Shown one piece after another: positions 1 through 12,200 of a stretch of 64,000 nucleotides of DNA. The first letter of the stretch is position 1, and the number at the start of each line of letters is the position of its first letter. The DNA comes from Callorhinus ursinus (taxonomy: Eukaryota; Chordata; Mammalia; Carnivora; Otariidae): contig NW_020312867.1 in the NCBI RefSeq assembly GCF_003265705.1, forward strand, positions 11,259,228 through 11,323,227, read 5' to 3'. The position numbers were made by a program, and so were the translations under genes. The notes beneath the pieces are model-generated. The model was not told where the DNA came from. It saw only the letters and a program-made list of their open reading frames with translations, and searched no databases.

Positions 1-841
1 GCCCAGAACACTTTTTAGGGATAAAATCCTTTGACAGCATTCTTGCCTCTTCCGTGCTCAGGGGTGTACTCACAAGCCCCATTCCTCCTTTCTTATTATG
101 AGGTGCTTACTCAACACCTGCTCTGTGACAGGTGGTGGGCCAGGCGCTGGAGGTGCCGTGGGGACCAGCCTGAGCGAAAGCCTTGCAGAGCTGGCATCCC
201 ACGTACAAAAGAAGCTGGCTGGAAACTAAAAAACATGAAAGCAGAAAGGAAAAGCTTGACAGTGGATGCACAGATACAACCGAGAAATTTTCTCATGAAT
301 AGAGGAATAAAATGAAGAAATGGAAAGCAGAGGAAGGGTCTGGGAGGTCCAACATTCTAAAAGTTCCAGAAAGGGACAAGCAGGAACAGAGGGGAGGAAG
401 GCATCCATGAAATAATTCAAGATCATTTACCACCCCACCCCCCAAACAGCTGAGATTCCAGAGTGAAAAGGCCCCAAGTGCCCAGGCACGAGATGTAAAT
501 AGAACGAGGGACAGTGAGGGAGGTTTCAGACACAGACAACAAAAAGACCTACAAGCTTCCGAAATCCTAGCTTGTGTGCAATTAAGAGTTTCAAAAGGAG
601 GAGTAAGGAGCAGAGAGTGGCCAAGCACTTCACAGGGCAGGAGGGGAGCAGGAGAGAAGCTGAAGACCAGTTTGGAAGCAATGAACAAGGGTGAGGACTG
701 CCGAGTGGTGGGACTGGCCCTGGAGGTGATGCAGAAAGATGGTTTGCACGTGGGGAGAGAGAGAAAGCAAAGAATCAAGGACAACTGCAGGGCTTTTGGC
801 TTCATCAGCTGGATGTGTGTCATGGCCCTGGCTGAGAGCAA

Positions 842-866
842 GGGGGGGGGGGGGGGGGGGGGGGGG
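842..866 (+). repeat. Poly-G tract (25 G)
   Basis: Uninterrupted run of 25 G on the plus strand (25 C in the SLC23A2 pre-mRNA). Such a run is length-unstable and is a common sequencing and assembly error site. Confidence 0.95.
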
Positions 867-1289
867 ACTGGTTTGGGGAGGGAGGGAGTCAAAAGCTTGA
901 CACTTTCTCCCCCTGAAGTTTGAGGTGTCCTGTGTCACAACACCTGGAGCGTGCAGGCCAGGGCTTGGAGTTTAAGTCTGGTGTCCAGAGGTCTGGGCTG
1001 CAGGCTTCTTTGGAAGTCACCAGCATACCAGAGGCTTGCTGGGGTCATCCTAGACAGGGTCCCCCAGGGGAAAAGCATGTGGCAGGGAAGCGATCCAGAA
1101 CCAGGTTCTGAGGAACCCGACATTTAGCGATCAGGGTGAGGAGAAGTCTGTTTTGGTTTTTATGCTTTTCTGGAAACCACCCATTTTATTGATTTGCTGC
1201 TGTTGTTTTTAAAGGCGGGGACAGGGAGCACAGCTAGAACTCTTCCTCCCTGGACCTAAGGCTTTATCCTCCATTTGTGCATTCACTCC

Positions 1290-1500
1290 CTTCTCTGCTC
1301 AGTTAGCCTTGCCAGAAGCGTGTCCACATGTTATTTTCCAAAGAACCAATGTTGGGATTTTTCACTTCTATTTCTTCTGTATTTTTTTTATCTGTATTGA
1401 TTTCTGGTCCCCTGCCTCCATTAGGCTCATTTTTATCCTGTTTTTCTAGTTTCTAGAGATAAGCTCTTCATGTACTTTGCCTTTAAGATTATGCGGATTT
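1290..1500 (-). mobile_element. Old LINE-1 ORF2 fragment, antisense to plus strand
   Basis: The plus strand reads like the complement of the L1 reverse-transcriptase region (phrases such as CCAAAGAACCAATGTTGGG followed by TTGATTTCTGGTCCCC and CTAGTTTC). Diverged and broken; edges approximate. Confidence 0.5.
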
Positions 1501-1502
1501 TT

Positions 1503-1605
1503 TAAAAAGATTTTTAAATTTATTTGAGAGAGAGAGAGAGTGGTGAAGGGAGAGCAGAGAGAGATGGATGAGCAGACTTAACCGAATGAGCCACCCAGGT
1601 GCCCC
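1503..1605 (-). mobile_element. CAN-SINE (SINEC), truncated
   Basis: Reverse-oriented carnivore SINE: A/T-rich tail, GA-rich tract, then the complement of the tRNA-like head ending GAGCCACCCAGGTGCCCC. The middle of the element is missing. Confidence 0.85.
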
Positions 1606-2029
1606 AAGATGGTGCATTTTTTTTGAGAACAATTCTGACTACTCTATGGGATTGGTCGGTTCTCACCATCATCTTCTAAATTATCAGCAACTGTGAAGTT
1701 TCAATTTCCCCTCTGACTAGGAGTGATTTATAACAGTGCTTTCCAGCTTTTAAGTGGTCTGGGGGTTTTGCTCACCCTTTCATTGTTGGTTTTTAACTTT
1801 ACTGTATGATGGTAATTACATCTTTTCCTTCTTGGAACTTCCTGCATTTCACTGAACAAACATTCTTCCATGCCCTTCTACACACTCATGCTGGTGTGGG
1901 CAATACTGACCAACCTTCAGTGAAATGAGAAAATTAAGAACAATCCTGGACATTTTCACATACCTTAATTTGTAAGGATAGGTGGATTATAATTTCGCAA
2001 GGATGCACTTTACTTGTTCCAACACAGAC

Positions 2030-2240
2030 AGGCTGGATTAAGTATTACAGAGTAAATTCTGGTCAGACTATTTGGGTTCTGAAAACCATCCCAGCCACTT
2101 ACTAGCTGTGCAAGCCTAGGCAATGAACTTTGCATCTTGTGCCTCTGCTTCTTTTGCTGTTAAATAGGGATAACACTGGTACCTACCTTAACTTACGATG
2201 TATACGAGTGTTTGGTAAAGCACTACTAATGCAGAGGCTC
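2030..2240 (+). mobile_element. MIR (core-SINE) element
   Basis: Shows the MIR order in sense: a CCACTTACTAGCTGTGCAAG core, then AATAGGGATAACACTGGTACC. This is an ancient mammalian SINE, diverged, with approximate edges. Confidence 0.7.
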
Positions 2241-3095
2241 AAGAAGTGCCACATGCTGTTTAATAATTACAGAAGACTTCATAAGACAAAAACAACTGGA
2301 AATTGCCTTCTATTATTTATTTTAGAAATTTCACTGGTTGGCAAAATTCCAGGTTTTGCACCATTTCCCTAGGACAATATCAACTCTTTCATGTGCTCTC
2401 CAGGCACACAAAAAGAATGCGGGTTCTGTTTGTGGTATACAGAGTTCTATGGCTCTACTAATCAATCTTATAATATTATCGAAGTCCTGGATGTCTTTAC
2501 TGACAACACACTGAGGGGTAAATGACATCTTTAACGGACTTGCACTTCCATGCTGAAGGACCAGCTGTAACTGTCAGGACTCTAGCAGGGGCCACGACCT
2601 CCCGACAGGTGTTGGCAGGAGCCTGGGGAGTCATGTCTCCTTCAATGCAAACACACACTCCTGCAGCATCCCTGTCTCCTGCCAACCTGGAAGGTTTTTT
2701 TGAGTCTCATCTAAAGGACTGGCTTCTTGGTATCTCCATTCATGTGCAAGAGACTTGGCATGACCTCAGAAGTTAAAAACTAATGGCATCACCATCTTAC
2801 ACCCCCTTCCTAAAGCGTGAAACCTTACAACCCTCCCTCTACACATCACTGCCAAACAGGTCTTTGGAATACCTTGACTGCATGTCACTTCCCAACCTCT
2901 GGGTCTTAAACCCTTCAATAACTTTCTGGTAAGAAACAAATCAAGTTTAAACTGTCAGATTATTCTTACTTAAAACAAAACAAAAAACCTATCTCCTAAG
3001 GTCTGTGTAAATGCTCAAAATACCCCACGAGGCTGCCACTAGGTGTGGGAAGGGGAGGTGCTGACAGTCCGTGCTAAGTGGTCTAGAGAACTCAC

Positions 3096-3277
3096 AGCAT
3101 GGCGATGCCCCAGTGCTTCCCCGCTCTCTCTCCTGCCGCCTGGAAGCCAGACAGCCCGATGAGGGCCACCGTGGGCGTAATGGTCAGGGGCCCGATGTAT
3201 TTCAGCAGAGCCCCAGGCAGGCCGAGGAGGCCGATGACCACTTCTATCAGTGAGGACATGATGATGGCACCCTGGAT
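3096..3277 (-). CDS. SLC23A2: SLC23A2 coding exon: residues 215-275 (membrane segments after the glycosylated loop)
   Basis: 182 bases from acceptor ...CGCTCCAG|ATCCAG to donor ATGCT|GTGAGT. It encodes [14 protein letters not shown] through [12 protein letters not shown] plus the first two bases of Leu275. The stretch has two hydrophobic segments (about 219-238 and 243-259) separated by the [15 protein letters not shown] turn, followed by the loop [14 protein letters not shown] conserved among SVCTs. In the NAT (UraA-like) fold these are core membrane helices close to the transport path; that placement is family knowledge, not shown here. The antisense frames over this exon are also open, which is coincidental. 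The intron before it is phase 0 and the one after is phase 2. Confidence 0.97.
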
Positions 3278-6200
3278 CTGGAGCGAGAGAGGGCACAGAC
3301 AGGAGAGTGAGATGCTTGTAGATCGTAGACTCCAAATGTCACCCGCAACCACACCGGACAGTTCTGCCAAGCAGTGAGTTACTACCTAACAGGCATGACA
3401 CAGCTGGAAAATTCCCCGAGGCCTCAAAAGAAACCAGTGGGGTGAGTGGGGTCTAGCCAACCTACGAACGACATGGTTGACATAGGAGCGTTACAGAAAC
3501 GGGCACTGACACATGTACGGCCAACCTGCCTCCCCACAGATAAGTGAGAGATTTATGACTCCCGCTCAAGACATGGGACATTCAAAGCCAGCCTCAGAGG
3601 AACACTCCAGCACAGATTCTAGAGTGAGTCCCTAAGGGACATTTAGAAGGAAGTGCTATTGACACAAATTCCAAAGGAACGCTTCTTTTGTGGAGAATGG
3701 CTGTATCTGCGCCCATTCTGAACTAATGGTGAAAGATCTTCCAGGTTTGGGGAGATCTGGATAAACGGTCAGCCATTCTTCACGGCTAAGGACTCCCGTG
3801 CCCTGTTCTGTTCAAGTGCACCAGAGCAGACAAGAAGCTTTAACTCTTCCCACACACATGGGCAAACGCAGGCAGGAATGAAGAGTTCTGCTGCCCGTAG
3901 GCCAGCCTCTGTCGCTCCTTACGAGGGAGCTGGTAACGGGCCAGTTACACTGGAGGATGTAAGTCTGGTCTGTGCACGGTGGGGGGGGGGATGAAGGGCA
4001 AGAAACAACACTGCCTGGTTGCACAAAGCATTTCTGCACGATTTATGGTGATGTCAATCTAAGTTTAGTTTCACAACAGAAATAAACATGTCAGAAGTTG
4101 AAAAGGAAAAGGAGGGCTTAGCGCAAGTAAATACAATTTCTTGGGCACAGCCAACAGTGAAGCGGGGAAGAAACACAAAGAAGCCCCAAGCAGACAGTGT
4201 TCATCTTTTACCTCACGTATCCGGGGGTACCAGATGTGCTCTGTGTGTAGCAGCTCTGTGGTTCCATTGGACACTGAAACATCTTGAAAACAAAAACAGA
4301 GACAACATTTTTTTGGAGTGACACTGATGTTTCACAGGATATATTCATTTTACTCTTTGTAAGGAGAAATTTCTTCCCTATTTTAAGTATATTTGTACAA
4401 AATACCCATCCCTAAAATTCAAGTTACAACAGTATGGCTTACCATACTGAAAGGTGGAGTCCCCAGCGCTAATGTAACCAAATTTATTCATCGACTGAGA
4501 GCTCCCAGTGTGTCAAAAGCTGACTGAACTGGGGATGCACATTGCTAGTGCCAGACTCACACAAAGACCAACCTTTGCAAGCAGCTAAGCTAACTGAAAT
4601 GCCTGAGAGCAAGGTTGCTGACTGAGGTTTTTAAAACCTAGAGAAAACAGAGGGCCTTTTCCAGTTCCTAAATCAAATCAGTGGTCACAAATTAACTCCT
4701 AGGAGCAAGGAAGGAAATGAAGGTTGGAAAACTTTGCTCCTAGAACCGGAAAGTGTAACAGTATTTTGAGAGTACAACAGGTCTATCTGATTTTCTCAAA
4801 CCCCCTATCTGATTTTTTCCTGACCTTATCGGGTTATTTAAGGATCTCTGTGATCACTAAATGGGCGGGGGGGGGGGCGGTGGTAAAAGTCATTTGCAGA
4901 AAACCAAAGCAGCCAGATCCTTCAAAAGCAGAGATGGTTCAGAGAAGGGAAGCTGATGCAGCAAAGAGAGTGATTACTGGTGGTTCATAAAATCCACTGA
5001 AAGAAAGAGGCAGAAAAATAGCACAAATGTTGTTCTAGTCCATTCCTGTATTTATCAACTTCATTAGCATAGAGAAATGAGGTCCTTTCTGGTCCTTACT
5101 TGCTCTGGGGTTAGGGAGGAACGAGTGGGGAGAGAGAGAGAGAGACAGAAACACGATCCACAGACTGGAGTGTTTTAAGCAGTTTGTTGGTTTGTGTGTT
5201 CTGTGCCCGATTCCGGAAAGGATTTAAGGCTGCCGTGGGCAGCACGTCCAGGCCTCCCTTCTATCACCTGCGCTGAGGGACCCCAATGACGTACGTGGAA
5301 ATAACTGCAGTTACCTGTGGTGTTACATTTCCATTTATCTAAAGACAGGATGGCTCGAGCAGGGGCCAGAAATGCAAAAGCACTGGCCTGAAACAGGGGT
5401 AACCTAAAAGAAACGAGACCAAAACCATGATCACGGCATCAGGAACTACCGAGGTAGTTCACGATTTGACAGCTTAACAAGTCTTTTCCATAGACACACA
5501 GCACAATGAGTAAATGCAGGCACGCTCGGGAGAAAGAGCCCCAGTCCACACAGATCTCCTCCGCATGCGGCCAGGGCCGCCGGCTTCTCCATCCTCCCCT
5601 CCTGCTGCTCCCCACACACAGCCCTGCGTGGGCCTCGGGGGAGCCCTGTGGTCAGCGCCCACACCCCAACACCAGGCCCTGCCATCACCACCTTTCCCCT
5701 CGGGGGTGGGGGATGTCGGGCCTTCAGGAGTCTCGCTTTCCTGCTGAGCTTGTGAGCTCCTTCTTAAACACCAGTGTGTCTTCCAATTTACCACCCTCCT
5801 CCTCCTCCCTTTCACATCCTTATTGGTTATCACAGGAAAAAAAATCTATCTCCCCCTGGCATTCCATTTTGTAAATCAAAAACTGCCCTAAATCCTAGAG
5901 GATAAGCGTCATAATCATGTTAGTGATCTAGAGTTACTGAGGAAAGGAAAACTGTAAGTTACAAATCAACAGCATATATAATAGCCTGCTTAATCATAAA
6001 AAATACTCAGAGAGCGTTCTAAACCTTATTTTTAAAGAACCCAGAAAGCATGTGGACTCTGTTTAATCTCCTGCCTACAGTCCTCAAATGCCACCATTCA
6101 ATTACATTTTAGATACTCCATGTTGACTTTCTGAACACCTGAGCTACTCAAATTCACAAGATTTTTCAGTGTACAGCGTTTCAGCTACCGTTGTATGAAG

Positions 6201-9200
6201 GTAGCTTTACAGGCTAACATAAGAACTTGATTGCTATTTTTAACATTTTCAGGGTGGAATATAAAAATGACTCCTTCTGCTGGCGGGGCTGGGAACTCCC
6301 AGATGTCCAGATCCTTCTGAAATACTCCCCAGCAGCCTTGTATCAGCATCCTGGCCAGTGGACGGGCACCCGGCACGCGCGCCGCTCCACACTCTGACAG
6401 CACGTCCTGCCCTGACTGGAACAGGAAATGGGCTGAGAGAAGGTGGCTCTGGCTCAAGGGTACGTAGCCACGTTACAAGCCCAGAGCTGGCACACACCTC
6501 TCTGCGCCAGACATGGGCCTCAAGATCTCTTGTTCTCCTGTTTTAAATCATGCAATGAAATCAATTGAAAAGAGTAGGCAGGATGCTGGTTCTAGGGTGT
6601 AGAGGCAGGCGGGCTGCACGGTACAGACCAGACGCGTTGCTGGCTGTCACTCACATGGGCACGCCCTCCACCAACCATCCAGCTGTTGGAGGGGCCCAGA
6701 GCACAGTACCGTCAAAAGTGGGAGTGAAGGCCACCTGAAGCGGGAATGTATACTAAAGGAAAACACGGTTTGATTTGGTAACTTTTCAGAAATGCCCTAA
6801 AAGGGCAAAGAGAGGTCAACACCTGATCAATGGATGTCATCTCAAATGGCCCAAATAACATCAACTTTACTATCGTTTCAGATTTCCAGCAACACATCCC
6901 CGGGCCACGTAATGTGGATTGCATTTAGAGACCTGTCCTAGGAATAGTGCAATCGACACTGCACTGGATGACTCACTGGATAGGAAAGTGAAGACTGGCT
7001 CTGGGTTCCACTCCCGGGGACATGAACTATTCCCGGCCTCGTCTGGACCTGACCATCACCTGGGCACCTGTCAGGGCAAACATTTTATGGCTTAAACATG
7101 ACCAAAGGTCCTGAGAACACAGCTGCAAAGAAGCTCCCTCATTTCAAGCAACCGGGACCCTGCATTCTTTTGGAAAGTGAGGGGTAATAGAAAATCCCCA
7201 CATGTGCTGCCCCAGGCTCCCAGGATGCTCACACGTTCACGGTTCAGCCCACACACACTACCTGCCCCACACAGCACCAGTGGGAGGGCGGCGGCCGCTG
7301 GAGAGTCAGCAGCAGAAGCGCCCCAGCAGTTAAGGGTGGTCTCCACACTGGCAGTGACACATCAGCGGCTTGACAGAAAGATTCTTAGGGAAAACTGTGA
7401 CGAGAGCATATTATTTCATCAAACAAGAACTTCCCTAAATACAAAGCCAATTTTCCGAGAAAAAGATGGAGGAGGATAAAGCACTAGATATTCTCAGCTG
7501 CTGAAGGGGCTTTTTGAAGCCCTTCCCCAGCAGACAGCTGATTGTCTGTCTGCACAGGGCTCATCTCTGCACTTCGGTCACACACCCATCACCACCTCGG
7601 GTCCCTGGGCTCCCCACGCAGGCAGGACTGCCTGCTCTTTTACTTTGTCCTGACGGCTGGGAAGAAACGAATCAAACTGCCTTTCTTTACACCATGGGCT
7701 GGCAAACTGGCCCATGAACCCAATCTGGCAAACAACTTGTCTTTGTGAGAAAGGTTTTACCGGGACATAGCCACTCCCATTTATTTGCCCGCTGTCTGCA
7801 GCGGCTTTGGGGCTACAATGGTGGAGGTCTAGTAGTCACAAGAGACCACAGAGCCCAAATGCTTACTGCTTGTCCCTTTACAGAAAAAGTTTGCCACCCC
7901 AGGGTATAGGGAAAGTATTATCTGAAACATGGGAAGAGGTGGTGGTTTTTTTGCAAATAAGTTTTTAAGGTTCATTATGTCACTAGACGTTAGGAGGAAG
8001 AAATCTGAGCAGACAGGCACCTTTATGGTGACACATTCCCATGTCGGGCTCTAGCCTTAGGATGGAGAAAAATCTAACCTAAGCCCAGATTTTCTTTAAA
8101 ACTCTGCTGGAGGAACCCCATTTCCTCCTCCAAACCCAGAAGACCAGAGCCCTGGGCCCCAGGCTCCTCACCACCAGCCGCTTCACAGACCTGCACTCCA
8201 GCTTCTTGCCTCTGAGCCTTTGCTCTTCTCAGTCAGCAACTCACTTCCAATGTTCAATTTTTATTCCTCATTCAAGGCACAGAGAAAATACCACCTCCTC
8301 CAGAAAACATTCCAGGATCTCCTTCTTCGGATTCAAAGTGTGTTCCCCTACAACTCAGGACTTTCTGGCCATGATTTCTGCAAGTCACCCTACAAGTTGC
8401 CAGGAAGCTGCTTTAGGATCCCGGGGGTGCTGCATCTCACCCAGGCCTGGTTCATCAGAGTCTCGGATGAGGCCTCCAATCTGCATTTCGAACAATCATT
8501 TCTGGGTGAAGCTGAGGCACCAGGCACCACAAAGACAGACTACCCCTGTGCCAGTGAAGGGATTTACTGTTTTACGACAACGGAAAAAACGACCCCTAGG
8601 CTGCCGTGGAGTTTCTGCCATGTGAAGGACACAGCTAGTCAGGGCCAAACACGAAGCTGGGGACGTCTGTAGGAGCAGTCCCCAACCTAAACTAAAGGGC
8701 CAGAAGCACTTCACCGCACATGGGAGGGGCTACGAAGAAGAGCCCAGGCAGAGAGCAGAACAGGCACAAATCCGAGCCACACCGCAGCCCCAGGAATCCT
8801 CCGAGAACAGCAGGGACCTGATTGTGGGTGGGGGCCAATGTAGTCAAGGTCAGGGCAGCCCAAGGGCAAACCGCCCCACCCTGGGCCAGGAGGCAAGGGC
8901 AATCCTGCTCAGAAAGGACCACTTTGGGGGAACTGGGGAAGGTGACCTTAACCCCAAAACATCCTCTAAAGGCACTCCGACAGGCTGTGGCCTGACTCCA
9001 TGGTCGGTGCGTCTCTGCTGTTCAAGCTGCCGCGTCGGCTCCAGTGACCGGCCAGCCCAGGGCAGGTCTGCGCACGCACCTCGGCCTCTACGGGCTCCCT
9101 TGGTAGCATCTGAGCCATCTGTGCCCAAATCCCGGCCTGTGGACCCGCCCTTCTCCCCACGGGGCCGGAACAGGGCCGTTCACCCATCATCACTGTGTCC

Positions 9201-12200
9201 CCAGCACCAACTTCCACTTAGCAATTAATGAATGACTTAAAGGCACTGTTTACAAATGCTATTCTTCAAGAATTTTATTAGACTAGAAATAAGAAGTCTT
9301 TCTGCCACGTTGATTTTAACTGCAAATCAGGGAAAGGACTTTTTTGGGGGGGTGGGGGGTAAAGATTAAAAGCACTGGGTAGAGAGGACACAGAGTCAAA
9401 TGTGCATGAATTTTCCAGACAAAACCAGACAACTCCCCCAGGTCCCGGGGGCTAGCAATCCTCCCTGGTATCATGAGGAAAAATGTCTTTAAAAAGTTTA
9501 AAAGGGGGGGTGGGCCCCTACAAGCAGCACCTGAAGGTAGGAAATGTTATCTCCCCAGAACTGACTCATTTAATGAAAATGAGTAAAACAAACAGTTCGC
9601 CAACACAGAAAGTGCCGTGTGTGCCTGGCTTCCTCGATCTACCAAGAAAACAATTCAGTTCATGCAAAACTTTTCGCTATCAAATAAATATATCCTTGAG
9701 TCTAAATGGCAGCCCAATTTTAAAATAATCTCTAAGAAACAGAGAACAGATTTCACCTCAAGGAGCTATAGTTTTAAAATTGAATCTGCCATCAGGAATG
9801 TATATCCCTAATTCCCCTAAAGAAAAGCAAAACACAGTTTGTCAAAGGCAACTCAATTAAGAGTTGCCTAGCTGAAGGAGCTAACCTAGGGCAGCCTCAG
9901 CGGAAAGATGGCAGGTGCCCAGGGCGCAGGGGGAGTGGATGAAGTGCTCTAACCACGACACTGCTCAGGTGTCGTGCACTTCTTAGAGCATCCCATCAGG
10001 AAGGAGGTCTGCCCGGTTGTCCCACGAGGTGGGAAAGCTCAGTTAGGGCAGTAACTGCTGGAAATCTCCATATAAAAAGGACCTTTTTCCTTTTGTAATT
10101 AATAAATTACCTATAGGGTGATTCTTAGACTATGTGAATATTATATTACCACTAGCTTATTAACATTCTTACATAGGTTTAAAAACTACATTTTTCCATT
10201 TGATCATTCTACCCGCATTTAATTAGTGGCCTTTTGTAAAGAAGAGCTTGCCTTTTTGTTCAACTTTGTCTCCCTCTTTTCTTTTTTGAACATCACTGGA
10301 GATGCATGAATTCCTTTTTTATTTAGTTTTGTAATTCACTTCTATAACTATTGTTCTTAATAAACTGTCTAAAACTTGCCCAAAGCAGCCTGTTCAAGCA
10401 GGTTCCCCTTCTTTATGACATGATTCTCCCCCTCCCCCCCTTTATTCTTTGAGCAGGTCTTTGCTTTCTGGCACAAAATGCTCCACGGTCAACATGCACT
10501 TTTCTCAGTCCTAGCCCTGGAGTCAACCACTACTCCAGAAAGCCCAGTTCATTTTAATGGAGAATGGGATTTAGAAACCAAGATGGAACACCAGGTGGGC
10601 TCACGGTTACTGGGGCGGCATTTAGTTAGTGAACAGAGGTAGGATTCATTTTTGAATTGTGGGATCACAGTGACACCTATAGCTCAGCCCAGTACCCCTG
10701 GATTACCTTTCTTTCCATACTTGTACCTCTCCTTTTCCTATACTGAGTGCCCTGATTTTTCATCATCAACATACTATTCATTTGCTTTATCCTATAACAT
10801 CATACAGTGCAGAATTACACCAAAATCACTACTAACAAGACTACTAAGATTATTAAGACTATTAATATTTTCGGGCACCTGGGTGGCTCATTTGGTTAAG
10901 CGTCTGCCTTCAGCTCAGGTCATGATCTCAGGGTCCTGGGATCGAGCCCCGAGTCAGGCTCCCTGTTTAGTGGGGAGGCTGCTTCTCCCTCTCCCTCTGC
11001 CTGCCGCTCCACCTGCTTGTGCGCTCTCTGTCAAATAAATAAATAAACTCTTTAAAAAAAAAAAAGACTATTAAAATTTCTATTTTGTCCTTAAAATACC
11101 TCCCATCCAGGGCATATAAAGTACTATGTTCTGAAGTCTGTGAATGAATTCTTTTCTCTGTGGTTAGCAATTTGACATATAGTTAGGCTTAAGTGTTTCT
11201 GTAATTCAGTTTTAGGATTTGCTTTTCTTCATCCATTTAGATTTATGTTTTGAGTATGTTGAACATATGTACAGTTTAAAAATCAAACCATACAGGGGCG
11301 CCTGGGTGGCTCAGTTGGTTAAGTGTCTGCCTTCAGCTCAGGTCATGATCCCAGATCAAGTCCCACATCAGGCTCCCTGCTCGGTGGGGAACCTACTTCT
11401 CCCTCTGCCTGCTGCTTGTGCTCTCTGACAAATAAATAAGTAAAATCTTAAAAAAAAAAAAAAATCAAACTATAGAGAGAGATATACCAGGAAAGTCTCA
11501 CTCCCATCCCATCCTCTCCACCCCATCCCCAGCTACTCCCTATAGTTAACCATTTTCCTTCATTCCTAACTTATCCTTATTCCTTCATGCATGCACTCAC
11601 ACTTCTTTGCAACTTGTTTTTTTCTACATATCCTGGAACTTACTCTATACCAGATTACAGAGATCTTCCCCATTCTTTCTCAGGGCTGCATGGGACTATA
11701 CTGTGCAATGTACCAATAGCAGCCAGTCTCCTACAGACAGGCATTTGAGTTGTTAAATATTTTGCCATTACAAATGATATAGCAATAAGTAACTTTTGGG
11801 CCTTGTTTTGCACTTGTGGGAGAGTATCTTCAGAGTAAATTTCTACAAGTGGGATTGCTGGATCAAATGGTAAATGCATACGTACTCTAGATATTGTAAA
11901 ATTCTTCTTTGTAAGAGTTGAACTGTTTTCACTCCTGACAGCAATGTATAAGAATGCCCTCCCATAGTCTTGCCATCAGAGTGGCTCATCAAAATTTTTA
12001 TTTTTTGTGAATCTGACAAAGGTAAGAAGTGGTGTCTCAGGGTAGTTTTAGTTTATATTCTGTTATTATTATAAACTGACTTATTCTTACATACAGAGAA
12101 GGACTTTTCTGTGATCTGTTCATGTCTTCTGCCTTTTCTTCTGCCTACATGTGAAGCATGATAGTATCAACTATTTCCAGTCAAGAGTTTGTTAGCCTAA

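Larger units (their letters stand above)
1..3095 (-). other. SLC23A2: SLC23A2 intron after the exon at 3096-3277 (runs past the window start)
   Basis: Phase-2 intron starting with GTGAGT at 3095. The expected next exon (beginning with the rest of Leu275 and the TIFLVLLF-type membrane segment) was looked for in 1-3000 and not seen, so it lies beyond base 1. Contents: a 25-G run at 842-866, an old L1 fragment near 1290-1500, a truncated SINE at 1503-1605 and a MIR at about 2030-2240. I see nothing recognisable in 1-800 or 2250-3090. Confidence 0.85.

Noticed and set aside
3099..3377. 92-codon plus-strand open frame over the 3096-3277 exon
   Set aside because: Shadow of the true minus-strand exon, which matches SVCT2 and has correct splice sites.
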